Positions 10,793-21,900 of a stretch of 64,000 nt of DNA are shown piece after piece. Origin of the DNA: Diospyros lotus (Eukaryota > Streptophyta > Magnoliopsida > Ericales > Ebenaceae). A model generated the notes under the pieces. The model saw only the letters and a program-made list of their open reading frames with translations. It searched no databases and had not been told where the DNA came from. Every line of letters begins with the position of its first letter. Positions within the stretch are counted from its first letter, which is position 1. The stretch spans positions 9,434,616 to 9,498,615 of the forward strand of contig NC_068338.1 in NCBI RefSeq assembly GCF_014633365.1, read 5' to 3'. Made by a program: the position numbers and the translations under genes.

Positions 10793-11386
10793 GAGGGTTG
10801 CCTTGCACAAAGAAATGTTAGCTGTCATGGTTATAATATGAGCAAAAAATGGGCTATAAACTTTGCCTTTGAGGCATACCTTTGGGCTTGCACTACAAGG
10901 ATGCTATAATATTATTTTCGCAGTTCTCATTACCCCTATTAGTAGTTAGAATACCGGATACTATTTTGTTGAGGTAGTTTAGCATATGATGCCTATCTCT
11001 AAAATCAAAATGCCATAAGAAAGCCGTTGTTTAGCTTATTGTGGTTCGACCCAGTCTACATTCGCAATGAGAATACTAGATATTTTGTTTGAGTGGTTTG
11101 GCATGTGATGCCTTCTTCCTCTATTAGAAAGCCAAAGTTTTGTTCCGACGGTTCACCTCTGTGCTTACTTTCACAATCAAAAGACCAGAATTTTGTTTAG
11201 TGGTTCAATGTGTAATGCCTACTTCTACATCAAATGAACAAAATTTTGTTTGAGTGATTCGACATGTAATGCCTACTTTAGTAATTAGAAAGCTAGAATT
11301 TTGTTTGAGCAGTTCAGCATGTAATACCTACTTCTGCAATCAAAAGACTAGAATTTTGTTTGAGCAGTTCGATGTGTAATGCCTAC
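10793..11386. repeat. Degenerate ~60-bp tandem repeats, left part
   Basis: From about 10960 onward, repeats with the core AGAATTTTGTTTGAGCAGTT, then GGCATGTAATGCCTACTTC and an AATCAGAAGG-like joint, recur every 55-65 bp with many substitutions. The same unit resumes at 15876, exactly beyond the CCTAC target duplication. 10793-10960 is non-repetitive and unassigned. No ORF is supported. Confidence 0.75.
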
Positions 11387-12316
11387 TGACAGATTACGTG
11401 TATGGTGATGTAGGTAAAATTAAATCTGTTTACATATATTAGATACACACATTGGGATACATAAACGCACACCATACATAATTTGGGTATTTAAGCAATA
11501 CGTATATTCATCTCATGAACAATAATAAATGCATACCTGAAGTTTGATGTCAGGTTAGGGTATAAAAATGCTTTATGTACTAAAACTAGATTCCACCTCA
11601 CTTTGTGGTGGCCCTAAGTTGTCCACACCTAGTATGTTGTCTGGTACCGTTTTGATCACCTCTTCCTATGCTAGACTAGAGGCTACCTGTAACACCCGAT
11701 GTTACAGGTGTTAAAAGAATGAGAAAGAAAGTGAGAAAATTTCAAAAATGCCCTTGAGAAGGTGTTGGATCCTTGAGATTGAGAATGCCCATGAGAAGGG
11801 TATTTTGGTAATTTGGATTGTGAAGTCCAATAAAAAGGGTATTTTGGTAAATTAAAAATAATTCCTATGTGGAATTAGGTGTGTAAGTGAATAAAAATCC
11901 CAATTTGGTATTTATGTGGAGATATATGGGATTAATAAATTCACAAAGAGTATTTGGGAATTTTGGAATTTAATTCCATAAAGGAGATTTAATTATGGAA
12001 ATAGGGAAAATGGTGGATATTAAATTATTTAAGGAGAATAATTATATTTTCCCTAAGTTGGTGAATTAATGTGGTAATGCCACATGGAGAGATGAGATTA
12101 AACTTGGAAACCAAGGTTAGTGTCTTGTTGTGACACTTGGCATTTTGTGGTTCAAGTATAATTGGATGAATAAATTAAATGCAAAAAGAAATGCTAAATG
12201 GGTCTTTCAAGCATTTAATGAGAGGCATGATTATATGGATTAAAGAAAATCCAAAAGAAAATGGTAAATGGTCACCACTAATGCCTTGAAAAATATGAGA
12301 GTTATTTAAATACAAA

Positions 12317-12441
12317 AGAAATTATTTATGTCTCTCAAGTGTGATGGATGTGAAATTAGTCCCATTAATTTAAATGAGAAAGAAATTATTTATGTCTCTC
12401 AAGTGTGATGGATGTGAAATTAGTCCCATTAATTTAAATGG
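12317..12441. repeat. 64-bp direct duplication inside the solo LTR
   Basis: Two adjacent, almost identical 64-bp units start at AGAAATTATTTATGTCTCTC (12317 and 12381) and end AATTTAAATG. The other G2-family LTRs carry this sequence once or in diverged form, so the duplication is probably private to this copy. Confidence 0.85.
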
Positions 12442-13837
12442 GAAAAAATGGAAATTAGTCACTCATTGATGAGTGAAAATGGGAGGATTTATTTAAATGA
12501 GAAATAAATAGAAATCTCCAAGTGATCCAAGGGTTAGGATCAAGTCTTGAAAAAGGTGAAATATATCCAATGGTTTGGATTAAGTCTTGAAAATGGCATA
12601 TAATTGTCTCATTAAAGAAATGAGAAAGAAAAAGAAATTTCCAAGTGATCCAATGGCTATGCTTAAATCTTGAAAAGGCAAAATAATCCAATGGATGAGA
12701 TTAATCAAGAGGAAGAGCATGGATTGTGTTTTCTCCAAGAGATGAAACTTGTTTATTTGAAATGAGTGGTGGAGATTTAATTCTCCTTAAGCACATGGAT
12801 TGTGCTTTGAATGGAGGGTGGAGATCCATTCTTGAAATGGGAAAAGGTAGTATAAAATGGCAAGTGTGGAAGACTTGTCTCCCTTTGGCCATTTGTAGAG
12901 AGAATGAAAGAAAGAAGAAAGGGAGAAGATGAAAGAAATGAAGAAGAAAGGAAGGAATGGAGAAGAAATGAAGATCAAATCAAGGTATGTTCCATTCTTC
13001 TTCTTCTTTATTTAGTGTCTTTGTATGCAAAGTGAGTGACAAGTTGGAATGTCATCTTAGATGGAAGAAGATGAAGATGGAAGCTCTCTTGAAATGAAGA
13101 TTTAAATATCCAAGAAGAGGTAAGGGATGGCCCCATGGGAGGGTGGCCTTGCAATGTGTTGTAAATATGTTTCATAAATATATATGTTGCATTTAGCATG
13201 TTCTTTATGTTCATGAGACTTATGGCCATAGGTTAGTTTGGGAACATGGTTGAAATGGTGGGTTGATGCCTCAACCTTGGAGGGTTGTGAGGGCAAAGAA
13301 ACCTAGCCACATTGCATGCATTTGGCATCATATAATCTTGTTATGTTCATATTTATTTGGCATTGCACCCTTATTGAGCTTAATAGCTCATGAGGTTTTT
13401 ACCCTCACATGTAGGTTGTGAAAGCATGGTAAAGTAAAGGAAATGGTGGAATGGCATGTGGAAGCTTGGAAAGAAGATTCAAGTGTAGGTTATGGCTTAT
13501 GGAAGCCTATGTTATTGTGTTTGAGTCATGAGATGTAAATTAATTTGATTATTAATGGTTTGTTAAACCTAAGATCATGTGTGTATTTCATATCTTGAGA
13601 GCATTTGATTTTATATTAAGATGAGATGTTGGCTTATGGCATTTGAAGCCTAAGTTGTGATGTAAGTCTCATTGTTGAGGTATGTTGTAATAAATAAAAA
13701 TTAAGATGGGTTTGTTTGAGAAATAAGGCTTTGGAATGAGAAAATGGGAGGATTTGATGCATTTAGAGGTGTGTGAAATTTCTGGAAAATTTGGAGTTGG
13801 GAAGTTAAAAAAAAAAAAAAAAATTTGGAAGCAGGCA

Positions 13838-13972
13838 GCAGCCTGTGCGCGGGCGGGGCCGCATGGGCGGCCGCGCGCACGCAGGAGGGTGCGCGCGCAG
13901 GCAGGCGCTCAGCTGCGCGCGTGGCCAGCGCCCGACGGGGCCCGCCGGCCAATTTTTTTTAAAAAAAATTGG
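13838..13972. other. GC-rich island and A/T palindrome in solo LTR
   Basis: After a run of 18 adenines the sequence turns abruptly to GC-rich, CpG-rich DNA (13838-13950). It then returns through a perfect 24-bp palindrome (13949-13972: CCAA, eight T, eight A, TTGG). The same arrangement is found in the other G2-family LTRs and, less exactly, in G3 LTRs. Arg/Ala-rich reading frames here come from composition and are not genes. Confidence 0.8.
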
Positions 13973-15875
13973 ATTTTTGGGGATTTTGGGCCATTTCTAA
14001 ATTGAATTTGAGCCCCGGAGGAATTTTCAAAAAATAAAGGGGTTTTCGGGCATTTTTGGAGAAAATGCCGAAAAATTTGGAGAATTGAAAATTTGAGTTT
14101 TTACTCCAAAATTAGTAATCAACCAATGGATTGATTTAAATGGTGATTTATGGAGCCCGGTTAAATTCTTGGATGGAAAAGAATTAATTAAAAATTGAGA
14201 AAACGGCGATTGGGCGTCTAAATGAGATTTTCTTCATAGCCAATGCGGTGTGGCTAAAGCCCAATTCTGCTAGTGAATCCTGGGATTCAGCGAAGGGAAG
14301 GACGAGTCTAGTTCCCACCTAGGGCGTTTCGTCTTGAAACATGGTCCACCCTTCGCCAAAGGCCGGGCAAGTGGACAATTCGGGTGATTGTTAACGAGTG
14401 ACACTCGTTAGTGGGAGCGGGGCGTTACACTACCCGTATCACCATCACTTGTGTGTCAAAATCTCGCGTGATAATCACGCACCTATGATATTTAATAGAA
14501 GCAAAGGAAGAAGAAAAAAGCAGAAATTAGAGAGGAAAGCTTGCAGTAAGAAGTTAAGTAATTTCCTTATATTTATCCTGTCAATTACTCCCACCGCCTC
14601 ACCCCCCTAGCCTTCACAATTTCACGCCACGTGTAGCACTATTAGGAGGCTAAATTGGTGATGTGAAGTCAACTACCAATCAATGGGAGTCAACTTCTGC
14701 AGCCACTGGGAGTCGAATTCCATAGGGGAAAGTTGACTTCCCTACTTAACAAGTCAACATTTGACTTGTAATTTCCTGAGATGCACCGGGCACAGGATGT
14801 CGATATCAAACACAACACTATATGGTGTGACTTTCTAGGTCTACTATCCACTAGCAATCAGATAGCACCAAAACTCATTTCGGCATCGACCAACACCATA
14901 ACCCATCACCAGAATCTCTCCATGTCTCATTGATAATCTAAAAGGCTCCTGAATAATGCCTAGTAGCTGTTCAATACAGTATAGGTGATAATGAAGTCTC
15001 ACTTCAAGTGAACCTATTATAGTTGACGATTACCATGTGTTATGATCTTTCCATCACTTAACGTCTTGATTGAGCGAAATCCATGGACTGAGAAACTCAT
15101 AAACTCAGTAAATGTGTCTGATCTCATCGATATAACTAGATGACACTTCAAGAAACACCTTTCCTAATAATCAATCTACCCTGGCTAGGGACTGTCCCAT
15201 CTCATTAACAGTAGATCACATAGGACGTTCACCCCATCAATGACAACGAGGATAACAGATCCTCTACCAGAGCACCTTCGTCCATGCACTAGTAATACGG
15301 AACCACATAGATGATCCTCTCCACCTCGCAATTGGATGGTTTGATGCATTAGCAAATCCTGCACACAAATACACAAGACAACTGTGTCATTTCAGTTTAA
15401 GGATTAGCTACACTATCATAATTTGATGACATGACCATTATCCACTATGTCATATGGTCATTCATTGGCATCATATTTGGTCTGTTGTTCCCCAACAACC
15501 ACACACAGGTTTACTAGCGACATTCTAATGTCATATGACGTGTGACACACCATCCTCCCATCAGTAACTCATACTGAATGAGGTAGTAACCCCTGTGCAA
15601 GTCTTTACTTGACTAATCAGAGTCCACATTCAAAGAATCTAAGGACTATGAAGCATTTAAGAAATCTTGTTATTAAAGAATCTTATCACACAATCTTAAC
15701 ATCTTGAGAATAAGATTCTTAAACAGAAGATCTTGGGACTCATTCATATATTAACTGGAGAGCTTATGAATAATGAAAGCTATATATTGATATATACAAA
15801 GATACAACAAATGTGAATAATTACAAGTCCGTTAGACATCATTCAAATCTAGCATTAGGGCACATAACACTAACA

Positions 15876-16252
15876 CCTACTTCCATAATCAAAAGGCTAG
15901 AATTTTGTTTGAGCAATTCAGTGTGTAATACCTATTTCCATAATCAGAAGACCAGAATTTTTTGAGAGGTTTGCTTGTAATGCCTACTTCTACAATCAAA
16001 AGGCCAAAATTTTGTTTTAGCAATTCGGCATGTAATGCCTACTTTTAAAATCAGAAGGCTAGAATTTTCTTTAAGTTGTTTTGCATGTAATGCCTACTTC
16101 CACAATCAGAAGACTACAATTTCTTTTGAGAGGTTTGGCATGTAATGCCTACTTCCATAATCAAAAGGCCAGAATTTTGTTTGAGCAGTTTAGCATGTAA
16201 TGCATGCTTCCTCAATCAGAAGGCTAGAATTTTATTTAAGCAGTTCCACATG
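15876..16252. repeat. Degenerate ~60-bp tandem repeats, right part
   Basis: About six units of the same repeat as 10960-11386, with cores GCCTACTTCCATAATCA and AGAATTTTGTTTGAGCAGTT. The array runs directly up to the Tat LTR at 16253. It predates the solo LTR that split it. Its parent element is not identified. Confidence 0.8.
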
Positions 16253-17393
16253 TGTTGTTGCCAAAATATAATAATTAAAATTTGTGATGTGAGGTCCACT
16301 CGAGCTCAGTCAGTGAAGTTAGGTTGCCGTAAGAGATGTCACCTCAAGGGAGTTTGTCGCTAGGATGCTTGCCGCAAAAATTCGCCACTAGCTCTTGCCA
16401 CAAGATGTTACCACTAGCTCTCGCCATTAGCTCTTGCCACTAGTTCTTGCCACTAAGTTTCACCACTAGCTCTCGCTACTAGCTCTTGCCATTAGCTCTT
16501 GTCACAAGCTCTTAGCTTCACCGCTAGGTTCGTCACAAGCTTTTGCCTTCGCTGCTAGGTTCGCCTAAGCTTTTTCCTTCGCCGCTAGGTTCGCCGCAAG
16601 GATTTAGCCCTGCTAATGCTAAAAAAAAATGGGTTAGAAGGCTAGCAGGAATCTTCCCCCATGAAGACCATTCGATGCCAAAGTCAGTCTCAAATCCCAA
16701 TGACTATTCAAGAAAATAGTAAAAGTGCATTCAAAGTCTCTAGATTTTATCGAAGTTGGAAGTCCTGTTTACTGTCTTCTAGTTGGGTATTTATAGGGCG
16801 CGATTTTCAAGGGTACCTGGTGCTAACATGTGGCCTTTGCTGGACGGTCTTCTTGGTTTTCCTGGAAGGCACACACTGTCGCAAGGTACCGCAAGCCAGA
16901 GGGGTTTGGTCAACATATTACCGTAAGCCCACATGCCTAGGGGCTTGTGGCAGTATGCCGCGAGCTCGTGGCATAACACATTGCTGTGAGCCAAAGCGGT
17001 TGGGCTTGCGGCAGGGTGCCGCGAGCTCGCGGGACAGCACATCACATTGTGTTGCTGTGAACCTAGCAGTACAGCACATTGCGGCGAACCTAACGGTGAA
17101 GCTGAGAGCTAGTGGTGAGACCCTGTGGCAAGAGCTAGTGGTGAAACCTTGTGGTAAGAGCTAGTGGCAAAACCTTGTGGCAAGAGCTTGTGGAAACACC
17201 TTGTGACAAGAGCTAGTGGCGAGAGCTAGTGCCAAAATCTTGTGGTAAGAGCTAGTGGCGAATCCTTGCGGCGAGTATCCTAGAGGAAAACTCCCTTGAG
17301 GCAACATCTCTTACGACAACCTAACTTCACCCGACATCGAGCTCAAGTGGACCCCACATCACAAATTTTAATTGTTGTATTTTGGCAACAACA
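16253..17393 (+). repeat. Tat 5' LTR with foldback structure
   Basis: Starts TGTTGTTGCCAAAATAT and ends with its near-perfect reverse complement TATTTTGGCAACAACA, directly before the primer site. The inverted match is not limited to the ends. About 340 bp of each side (16253 to ~16600 and ~17045 to 17393) are reverse complements with moderate divergence, around a ~440-bp loop. Both arms contain diverged 15-bp subrepeats (CCACTAGCTCTTG-like on the left, CAAGAGCTAGTGG-like on the right). Frames across the LTR are not supported as genes. Confidence 0.85.
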
Positions 17394-17396
17394 ATT

Positions 17397-17414
17397 TGGC
17401 GCTGTCTGTGGGAA
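17397..17414 (+). other. Tat primer binding site
   Basis: TGGCGCTGTCTGTGGGAA begins three bases after the LTR end. This is the TTTGGCGCC(G/T)-type primer site common in plant Tat/Athila-like elements. The exact tRNA is not assigned from memory. Confidence 0.75.
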
Positions 17415-17444
17415 AATGCAACGAAAAGCCAATCTTAACACGAG

Positions 17445-19367
17445 ATGCCGAGAGGGACAAGATCAACTGGTTTGGCAAACCAGCCTAACCCTACCCGAAG
17501 GAGCGCTCGCACCAGGATAGAAGACCCCAGCCAAGTACACCCTACGGTACCTGGACTTTTGGAAGATCACCTAGACAATGAAGTGCACTCAGAAAACATT
17601 CCAATGCTCGAAGGCAATCAGGTTACTGGTGTGGGGGTCTGGAGCACTCGGAGCAGGGGGAGATACATGCTGTCGGATGAGGGGGACAGGTGGAAAGACA
17701 AGGGAGTCAAGTCCCACCCTCAATACCAGCAAATCAAGAACAACACTCCCTGTAACAGTCCTCGATTCCTCGAAGGAACCCAGCGGCAACTTTGGTGCCC
17801 CTGGAATCGTCTGGGATAGCTCCTCCCATGGTCCCACTGACGGATTATGAACTACTACGGAAGAATTTTGAAGAACTGAAGCACTAGAACGATGAGTTAA
17901 GGGCGAAAAATGAAGAAAGCATGAAAAAACTATAAGGGATTATTGCCCTTTTGCATAAATTGATGGCGAACATCCACATTCCCCGTATGGGACAAATAGG
18001 GGTAGGGGGTGAACACTGGAGATCTCAAAACAACCCCTCGCGGACCCTAAGGCAAGGGATAAGAATTGGGACTCCGAGGCCTAATGACCCAATCTAAGAA
18101 GTAGCAAACCCTTAGGGAAAATCATGACAGGAGATCAGGGAAAGCTCCCATGTATGAAGAGATGGCAGAGAGCACCCACTCAAGGGCTCTTTGCGTCCCG
18201 TCCCCGCGCAAGAATGAAATGGAAAATGAAACGCTTAGGGTGTCCAACATCAAACGCCTCATAGAGGAAGTGCTAGAGCAGAAACAAGTTGTGATGATGC
18301 CAGGGGAAATCCCCACAAAGGGTTTTCCTCTATCCGAGGAACTCCAGAGGCAACTGGTGCAACCAGGGTTCAAGCTGCCGCAACTTTCAATGTACCTGGG
18401 AAAGGAGGATCCTGTGAAGCATGTACAACACTTAGTGGCAATGGCTATGTTGCATGGGTGGGACGAAGTCACTAGGTGCCGAGCCATCCCACTCTCCCTG
18501 GCAGGGAAGGCTCAGTAATGGTTCATAGATTTACCAGCAGGACATATCCAATCATTCGAATAGCTGAAAAAAGAATTTTTAGAAGCATTCTCTACTTATG
18601 TCCCGAAGAAGAAGAGTGCCATGTATTTAATGAGCTTACAACAAAGACCCAATGAATCCCTAAAGCAGTACACTAAGCGATTCAGAACTGCCATGCAGGA
18701 GGTAAGGGACCTCCCGGTCGGTTTGGCAGTGTCGGCCTTGCTTTACGGAACCACGTATGCCCTGCTTAGAAGATCCCTGACATTTTTCAAGCCGTATTCA
18801 ATAACCGAATTGTTTGCCCGGGCAGAATAGTTTGTTATCCAAATGGAAATTCTTGAAGCATGGGAAGGAAAAAGAAAGGGGAGGCAAAATGACGTTGGGC
18901 CAGACAGAGCTATGAAGGTACAAAGGAGAGAGGAGCCCCAGTAGATGCAATTTCGGAGTTTCACCCCTTTCACTGAGCCAAGAGCTGCTATCCTTTCATC
19001 CATTTCCCACACAGGGCTCATTAACTTTCCCCCACATTCCAGCCAACCTTTAGGCAAAAACATGGATGCTTTTTGCAAATTTCATAAGCCCCCAAGGCAC
19101 ACTGCAGAGCAGTGCTGGGAGTTACGTAACCAGATTGAGCAGTTGATCAAGGAAGGGAAGCTTAACCGATTTATACTGGATAAACCAAAAAATCAACAAA
19201 ATAGGGGAGACGGACCCAAGAGGGATAATCAGAGGAGCCCCCCACAGTGTCCTAAGAATGATATCACAAACAGAAGGGAAAACCAACAGCCCCGACAGAA
19301 GGAAGGGGGAAGAAACAATCAGAAAAGGGAGGAAGCAGGACCAAGCGCCGGAGAAAATAACAATTAG
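17445..19367 (+). pseudogene. gag: Tat gag, multiply broken
   Basis: ATG at 17445 opens MPRGTRSTGLANQPNPTR, a typical basic Tat gag start. A coiled-coil-like piece, PLTDYELLRKNFEELK, lies near 17828 in another frame, so at least one frameshift precedes it. The capsid region runs through 18150-18836 with YLGKEDPVKHVQHLVAMAML, LSLAGKAQ, stop, WFIDLP, then FSTYVPKKKSAMYLMSLQQR and the SLKQYTKRFRTAM helix. The Tat-type zinc motif CKFHKPPRHTAEQC is at 19074-19115, followed by WELRNQIEQLIKEGKL and a basic, Gln-rich tail. At least five in-frame stops are seen, several of the type expected from C-to-T change. Confidence 0.88.
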
Positions 19368-19912
19368 CCCATTATGGAAAGGATACACGTGATCTCAGGA
19401 GGAGAAAATTTAGCAGGCGATTCCTTTTCTGCCAGAAAGGCCTATGTGTGAGAGGTGCTACATGTAGACTCGATGACGAAGGTTCAAGAAGACGAAGACC
19501 CTATTATTTTCACACCTGAAGACCAGGGGGATGTGTTGCTCCCTCACGATGATCCCTTGGTTATCTCTGTTGTCGTCACTAAGCACCCCATTGAAAGAAT
19601 ACTGGTGGATAGTGGAAGCTCTGTTTATCTGTTGTACTGGAATTGTTTCAAAAAGATGCATATTTCCCATGACCGATTAAAGACGATCACTTCACCTCTG
19701 TACAACTTCACAGGAGAGGCGGTGCTAATGGTTGAGTCGGTGCAGTTTCCCATTACACTAGGGGACTTCCCTCAAGTGATCACTCAGCAGGTTAATTCAT
19801 GATAGTCAAGACCTTTTCTCCTGCCTACAACGTGATCCTGGGGCATTCCCTCATTAATGCTATGAGAGCCCTAACGAAATTCCCTATGCTCCAGGGGGTA
19901 GGCCAGGTAAGA
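19368..19912 (+). pseudogene. pol: Tat aspartic protease
   Basis: The frame continues from gag through IHVISGGENLAGDSFSARKA, the conserved gag-protease linker of Tat elements, broken by one TAG and one TGA. The protease shows the active-site strand ERILVDSGSSVYLLYWN with an intact D-S-G. A frameshift near 19790 moves the rest, including SPAYNVILGHSLINAMRALT and the KFPMLQGVGQVRG end, into another frame that then leads into RT. The fold elements are complete although the gene is not. Confidence 0.87.
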
Positions 19913-19933
19913 GGTAATTAGAAACAAGCCAGA

Positions 19934-20735
19934 GTGTGCTACGTGAGCTCCACAAGAGGCACCAAGGGGAAAGAGAAAACAACGACCGAAGAGACTTTAA
20001 TGATCAGTGAACAAACTCTTGAAGCTAACAAGCCTCATCCAGTAGAAATGCTTGAAGCCATCCCTCTAAGCCCCAGTGATAGCAAAAGACAAGTGCAGGT
20101 TGGGAGCCAACTAGAGGGTCCAGAGAAAGAGGAGGTCATTAGATGTCTATGGTCCTATGCAGACGTATTTGCTTGGACGCCCGTCGACATGCCTAGAATT
20201 AGTCCAGAGATCATATCTCACCGACTGAATGTCTGTTCGAAGGCTCGACTAGTTAAGTGGAAGAAAAGGCACATTGCCCTAGAGAGATTGAAGTACCTAG
20301 AAGAAGAAGTAGACAAACTCTCGAATGGCTAGCAAATGTTGTGATGGTACCTAAAGCTAATGGGAAATGGAGAGTATGTATTGATTTTACCAATCTGAAT
20401 AAGGCTTGCCTAAAGGACTCCTACCCGCTCCCCCGGATAGACAGGTTGGTTGATGATACCTCCGGATATGCTATGTTGGGTTTCCTGGATGCCTTCTCGG
20501 GTTACCACCAGATCAGTATGTATCCACCCGACGCTAAGAAAACAGCTTTCATCACAGAAAAAGGGGACATACTACTATCAGGTGATGCCTTTTTGCTTAA
20601 AGAATGCAGGAACCATGTATCAAAGAATGGTCAACAAGGTATTCAAAGACCTATTGGGAGAGGTAATAAAGGCTTATGTAGATGACATGATAGTAAAAAG
20701 CAAACAGAGCGAGTCGCATGCCAGATAACTTGAGA
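19934..20735 (+). pseudogene. pol: Tat reverse transcriptase
   Basis: The N-terminal segment has WSYADVFAWTPVDMPRISPE. A frame change near 20330 is followed by NVVMVPKANGKWRVCIDFTN and CLKDSYPLPRIDRLVDDTSG, then LGFLDAFSGYHQISM. Another shift near 20590 puts the catalytic region in a third frame: VMPFCLKNAGTMYQRMV and YVDDMIVKS (20675-20701). The DAFSGYHQI and KNAGTMYQR wording is characteristic of the Tat lineage rather than of chromoviruses. Both catalytic Asp of the YVDD box remain. The thumb after 20735 is badly degraded. Confidence 0.93.
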
Positions 20736-20853
20736 AAGTTTTCGTTGTGTTTAGGAAAAATAATATGTGCTTGAATCCGGACAAATGTGCGTTTAGGGTG
20801 AAGTCCGAAAAATTCTTGTTACCCATAGGGGGATAAAGGCTAACCCCAAAAAG

Positions 20854-21462
20854 GTGCAAGCAGTATTCGACATGGAGTCCCCCTCCTTAATAAAGGAGGT
20901 TCAGAGTTTAACAGGTCGTCTAACAGCCTTGGGTAGATTTCTCTCGAAGTATGCTGAATGCAGCCTTCCTTTCCTCAAGGCCTTAAAAGGAGGTAAGAAC
21001 TTCCAATGGACCCCTGAGTATGAGAAAGCCTTTCAAGAATTGAAGGAATACCTAAAGAAGATTCCCATGTTGATCCGACCAAAAACTGCAAAAATGTTAT
21101 ACCTATATTTGGGAGTCAGTCATCAGGCGGTAAGTGTAGTCCTTATCAGGCAAGTCGGACAAGTTGATAGCCTAGTCTATTATGTGAGCAAGGTATTACA
21201 AGGAGCGAAATCGCGATATCCCTATGCCGAGAAGATAGCTTTGGCATTAGTGACGGTAGCGAGGAAATTAAGACCTTACTTCTAGGCCCACGCTATGGTA
21301 GTATTGACGGATCAACCATTAAGACAGATTCTACAGAAGCCCGAAAGTTCAGAAAGGCTAACCAAGTGGGCTATCAAACTCAATGAGTATGATATTAGCT
21401 TTGAACCTAGAAGGGCGATAAAAGGGCAAGCGTTGGCAAATTTCATCGTCGAGTGCACTCAC
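20854..21462 (+). pseudogene. pol: Tat RNase H (first, Ty3-type)
   Basis: This begins with the RT thumb and connection (EVQSLTGRLTALGRFLSKYA, FLKALKGGKNFQWTPEYEKA). The RNase H fold follows: LYLYLGVSHQAVSVVLIRQV, YYVSKVLQGAKSRYPYAEKI and VLTDQPLRQIL. The first catalytic Asp expected in the LYL(Y/S) strand is not obvious, which is common in Tat elements where a second RNase H is present. A stop at 21283-21285 (YF, stop, AHAMV) breaks the frame without a shift. Confidence 0.85.
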
Positions 21463-21495
21463 CCACCCACAGTAAAAGAAGCTCGCGATAACGAA

Positions 21496-21876
21496 TGGAT
21501 GTTGTTTGTTGATGGGGCCTCAAATGCCAAAAGGAGTGGGGCAGGGGTAGTGTTGATTTCCCCGAAACATGAAATCTTGGAATAGTTTCTCTGCTTCACC
21601 TTCCCCAGTACAAATAACCTAGTAGAATATGAGGCTTTGCTTGCCGAAATGACGTTAGCAGAAAAACTAGAAGTGAAAAACTTAATAGCCCATAGTTACT
21701 CTCAGCTGGTGGTACAACAGTTTCAAGGTACTTACAAAGTGAGGGAGCCGGTGCTGGCCTGCTACCTACAGAAGGTGAAAGAGCTTGCCCATAGGTTTGG
21801 GCATTTCAAACTGATTCAGATTAATAGGTCCCTCAATTTGTACGCGAATGCACTGTCAAAATTAGCCTTTGCCTAA
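21496..21876 (+). pseudogene. pol: Tat archaeal-type second RNase H
   Basis: WMLFVDGASNAKRSGAGVVL starts a second RNase H, of the kind acquired by Tat elements between the first RNase H and integrase. It continues with ISPKHEILE, stop, FLCFTFPSTNNLVEYEALLA, in which the E of NNLVEYEALL is catalytic. LIAHSYSQLVVQQFQGTY and LNLYANALSKLA complete the fold. The NNxxEYEALL and D-G-A-S motifs are intact. The two stops (TAG near 21582, TAA near 21874) fit nonsense decay. Confidence 0.9.
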
Positions 21877-21900
21877 GACACTCCTGGACACCTAATTCAC

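Larger units (their letters stand above)
11688..14429 (+). repeat. Gypsy solo LTR of the G2 family
   Basis: 2742 bp starting TGTAACACCCGATGTTACAG and ending GGGGCGTTACA. It is flanked by CTACC at 11683-11687 and CTACC at 14430-14434. The sequence follows the G2 LTRs (30875 onward, 44599-47263): the ATTTTGGTAA repeats, the GTGATGG-containing middle, an A-rich run, a GC-rich island, an A/T palindrome, and the conserved U5 with GTTTC/GAAAC. No internal region is present, so it is a solo LTR. Confidence 0.93.
11387..15875 (-). repeat. Copia-type solo LTR, split by a gypsy solo LTR
   Basis: The minus strand starts TGTTAGTGTTATGTGCCC at 15875 and ends CTGTCA at 11387. Flanks are CCTAC at 11382-11386 and CCTAC at 15876-15880, a perfect 5-bp target duplication. 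Removing the nested 11688-14429 element with one CTACC leaves about 1.74 kb with no internal coding, which fits a solo LTR left by recombination. It interrupts the ~60-bp repeat array. Confidence 0.87.

Noticed and set aside
16661..17164. 167-codon frame with many Cys in the Tat 5' LTR
   Set aside because: It lies in the loop and right arm of the foldback LTR, upstream of the primer site, and is not like any gag. Its opposite strand is equally open.
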